This document shows positions 61,981 to 64,000 of a stretch of 64,000 bases of DNA, piece after piece. Source of the stretch: Thalassarchaeum sp002495735. GTDB lineage: Archaea; Thermoplasmatota; Poseidoniia; Poseidoniales; Thalassarchaeaceae. Numbering within the stretch: the stretch's first letter is position 1; each line of letters begins with the position of its first letter. A program made the position numbers and the translations under genes. The stretch spans positions 16,160 through 80,159 of the forward strand of contig CALDRG010000064.1 of the NCBI GenBank assembly GCA_937911265.1, written 5' to 3'. Under the pieces are notes generated by a model, which saw only the letters and a program-made list of their open reading frames with translations, did not search any database and was not told the DNA's origin.

Positions 61981-63201
61981 TCACTCCTCTTCTGCTTCCT
62001 CGGCCAGTAACCTGACACCACTCTTCTCTCGGAGGTCCTTCTTGACCTTGGCACCGAGTTTGGCCATTTGCTCAGTTTGCCATATGACATTTCCTGGTCC
62101 GTCGGTCAGTCGAGTCCGAGCCATATCGTAGGCTGCTCGTGCTTGACTGAGTTCAAATCCAACCTCGGTGAACGACTCGAGGAACAAGGTGACCTTGTCG
62201 TGGAGAGAGCCTGCTCTCTTCAGCAACTCCATCTGATTGCGTGACTGGTTCTCGCGCTTCCACAACTCCTTAATGAGCAGTAGCACGACCATGATCGTAG
62301 AACCGCTGACTACCTTGACACGCCGATTCCCGACAAGATCTTCGAAGAGTCCGTGATCGGCCCTCATGGCATCAATATATGCACTCTCCAATGGGACGAG
62401 CATGAGAACGAAGTCGAGGGTGTGAATGCTTTCCATATGCTCGTAGTTCTTTGAGGCTAGGTCCCCAGCATGCTTCCTAATCGACTTGCAGTGATCCCTC
62501 ATTGCAGAAATTCTATCCTCCTCTTCGTCCGCATTTACATATTCAATGTAGGCAGTAAGAGATACCTTGGAATCAATGACAACTTGGCGGTTATCGGGGA
62601 GGTTCAGGATGAAGTCGGTTCGCTTGCGCTTTCTGTCCTCTCCTGTCTCGGATAATTGCTTGACATAGTCCCTCCCTTCAATGAAACCCATACTCTGTAG
62701 TAGATTCTCGGCCACCACCTCTCCCCATGCGCCCTGAGCCTGAGAATCTCCTCTTAATGCCAGAGACAACTCGCGAGTCTCCTCAGCGAGAGTCAATCCG
62801 AGCTCGCTTACCGTGTCGACGCTTCCAACAAGTGTTGCTGCTCTCTTAATGTCGGCCTCCTTTGCCGTCTGAATAGCCTCCATGTATCCTTTCATGCTTT
62901 CTGAAAGTATTCTAGTGGCCTCAGAGAACGAGCCTTCCTTATCCTCATCAGCATTCTCCACAGCCGTCTTGAAAGCCTTGGCAGCAGCCACCTCGAACGC
63001 ATTTTGCATCTGCTTTTGCATTGTTTCCTTCTCACCTGTTAGAGCAACCAAACGAGCATCAGTAGCAGCGACTTTGACCTTGCTCTCAGACCTAGCCTCT
63101 TCCACCATCCTAGCTGCGCGCTCGGACATAATTTTCCATACAACGCCTGCAGTAATCAGAACGGCAATAGTGATGAGTATCGGCTCTGACAGTTCTGCCA
63201 T
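61981..63201 (-). CDS. rmuC: RmuC-family protein
   Basis: The 406-residue protein has an N-terminal membrane helix (LITIAVLITAGVVWKIM), a coiled coil to about 130, and the RmuC nuclease-like fold: QAQGAWGEVVAENLLQSMGF, RKRTDFILNLPDNRQVVIDSKVSL, HTLDFVLMLVPLESAYIDAM. RmuC limits inversions or rearrangements between repeats in bacteria. It is AT-richer and has more Lys/Asn than its neighbours. The nearest gene on the same strand is the M23-like protein, 25 bases downstream. Confidence 0.93.
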   Translation of the reverse strand: MAELSEPILITIAVLITAGVVWKIMSERAARMVEEARSESKVKVAATDARLVALTGEKETMQKQMQNAFEVAAAKAFKTAVENADEDKEGSFSEATRILSESMKGYMEAIQTAKEADIKRAATLVGSVDTVSELGLTLAEETRELSLALRGDSQAQGAWGEVVAENLLQSMGFIEGRDYVKQLSETGEDRKRKRTDFILNLPDNRQVVIDSKVSLTAYIEYVNADEEEDRISAMRDHCKSIRKHAGDLASKNYEHMESIHTLDFVLMLVPLESAYIDAMRADHGLFEDLVGNRRVKVVSGSTIMVVLLLIKELWKRENQSRNQMELLKRAGSLHDKVTLFLESFTEVGFELSQARAAYDMARTRLTDGPGNVIWQTEQMAKLGAKVKKDLREKSGVRLLAEEAEEE

Positions 63202-63257
63202 GTCAATGAACTAGAATTCAGAGTACTTGAACTATACAGAACCGATAATGAGACATT

Positions 63258-63277
63258 GAAAATATGGATATATTTTC
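63258..63277. promoter_or_regulatory. 8-4-8 AT-rich inverted repeat between the surface protein and rmuC
   Basis: GAAAATAT-GGAT-ATATTTTC lies 31 bases after the surface-protein stop and 57 bases before the rmuC ATG on the minus strand. It could terminate the first gene or, since it is AT-rich, be part of the rmuC promoter. The rest of the 63202-63308 gap holds nothing recognisable. Confidence 0.4.
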
Positions 63278-63308
63278 TTGGTGCTGCTGGCCCGATGGTT
63301 CTCCGACA

Positions 63309-64000
63309 TCATTCGTCGTCGTCGAGCCACTCTTGCCCGTAGTATTCCCACTGCTCCTCAGTCCATCCCGGCGGTAGGCCACCGGCGGGTCTGGGCAGGG
63401 CTTGCTGTACCGGCGCGGGTGCAGGTGGTGGAGCGATTGAGGGTTGTCCGAGAGCATGCGAGGCAGTTCTTCTCGACCCCCGGCGCAGAATCAGCAATGT
63501 AGCGGTCACTGCGACGATTGCGGCGACGAGTATGATCATCGGGAGAATGCTCTTGACGTGACGCTCCGCGTCTGCTGGATAGTAGTCGGCCTCGTCGGAC
63601 CAACCGTCGCCATCGGTGTCGATGCAGCCTAGTCGGTCCTCGGTCGAGGCTCCAGCCACTCCGGGGCAGTCGTCGGAGAGGTCGGTCCCCGGTTGGTCGG
63701 CGTAACCATCTCCGTCATCATCAGACCACAGCAGTTTGTCGTTCGGATAGGGATCGCTGGCCTCAGACCAGCCGTCACCGTCACTGTCCAGGCAACCCAG
63801 ACTGTCCAGGGTCGAGTTGCCCCAGACACCGGGGCAATCGTCGGGGGCGCTGGCGGGTGCGGGGTTGTCACCGTACCCGTCGGAGTCGCCATCGGCCCAC
63901 TGGGTGATGTCGAACACGAATGCGTCACCATCGTCGGACCACCCGTCATCGTCCGTGTCAGGGCACCCGAGGCGGTCCTCTGTGCTGGTGCCATGGGTCA
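63309..64000 (-). CDS. C-terminal part of a calcium-binding (thrombospondin type 3-like) surface protein
   Basis: The frame enters from the right edge and ends at 63309. It contains repeated calcium-binding loops: GCPDTDDDGWSDDGDAF, GCLDSDGDGWSEASDPYP, DDDGDGYADQPG, DDCPGVAGASTEDRLGC and GCIDTDGDGWSDEADYYP, each with paired Asp in DxDxDGxxD. A membrane helix (ILPMIILVAAIVAVTATLLI) follows, then a Pro-rich tail ending GLPPGWTEEQWEYYGQEWL and acidic residues. The repeats and anchor suggest a large exported surface protein. An internal GTG at 63917 is not a start, because repeats continue upstream in frame. Confidence 0.85.
   Translation of the reverse strand, partial: THGTSTEDRLGCPDTDDDGWSDDGDAFVFDITQWADGDSDGYGDNPAPASAPDDCPGVWGNSTLDSLGCLDSDGDGWSEASDPYPNDKLLWSDDDGDGYADQPGTDLSDDCPGVAGASTEDRLGCIDTDGDGWSDEADYYPADAERHVKSILPMIILVAAIVAVTATLLILRRGSRRTASHALGQPSIAPPPAPAPVQQALPRPAGGLPPGWTEEQWEYYGQEWLDDDE

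Overview
The window comes from a euryarchaeal chromosome. The best fit is the marine Thermoplasmata-related lineage (Marine Group II / Poseidoniales-like). This is an inference from gene content. Archaeal markers are a complete A-type ATP synthase operon, Orc1/Cdc6, aIF2-gamma, eS6, uL16, archaeal Hpt, Dph2 and NMD3. They sit beside bacterial-type genes known in that lineage or its relatives: DNA gyrase, class II HMG-CoA reductase, SUF and a cytochrome c maturation cluster. Very large secreted proteins with PKD, subtilase and thrombospondin-type-3 domains, each with a C-terminal membrane anchor, also fit. Coding density is very high. Neighbouring stops and starts often overlap by 1-4 bases, and no gene-free stretch exceeds about 225 bases.

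Layout. 1-224 (-): edge-truncated UbiE-like methyltransferase. 348-8969 (+): ATP synthase operon H-I-K-E-C-F-A-B-D. 9046-12410 (+): a site-2-protease-like membrane protein that has lost its catalytic residues, then a PanE-like reductase. 12543-18086 (+): SMC-ScpA-ScpB. 18088-19443 (-): HMG-CoA reductase, divergent from an AAA/winged-helix protein (19666-21477) across a cluster of GCGTTAA-type heptamers. 21486-21776 (+): DUF357. 21773-27475 (-): information-processing block uL16, Hpt, Dph2, Orc1/Cdc6, eS6, aIF2-gamma and a PIN protein. 27544-35412 (-): DMT transporter, AroA, DUF4105 protein, tRNA-Ser(GCT), GyrA, GyrB. 35609-36421 (+): AroD. 36418-41420 (-): secreted metalloprotease with PKD repeats plus a small membrane partner. 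41497-46228: glutaminyl cyclase-like protein, membrane proteins, a fused dTMP kinase, DUF2085 and a membrane-anchored Smr protein. 46225-49730 (-): sufC-sufB-sufD plus a 46-residue Cys-rich protein, divergent from an Nfu-like protein. 50302-56832 (-): rhomboid, giant subtilase, Maf. 56928-59223 (+): ccmAB fusion, ccmC, ccmD-like. 59286-61380 (+): NMD3 and phosphoglucose/phosphomannose isomerase. 61374-63201 (-): M23-like peptidase and RmuC. 63309-64000 (-): the C-terminal end of a calcium-binding-repeat surface protein.

The most unexpected signal is regulatory. Several genes carry perfect inverted repeats with a 3- or 4-base centre in their promoter or touching the start codon: atpH, atpK, eS6, gyrB, aroD, the PKD protease, DUF2085, sufC/nfu and the subtilase. 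The sequences differ but the geometry is shared, and two sit exactly 3 bases from the ATG. The sufC/nfu repeat has DtxR-like TTAGG...CCTAA half-sites. Two likely pseudoenzymes also stand out: a site-2-protease homologue lacking its motif residues, and an AAA protein with Arg in place of the Walker A Lys, placed beside the heptamer cluster.
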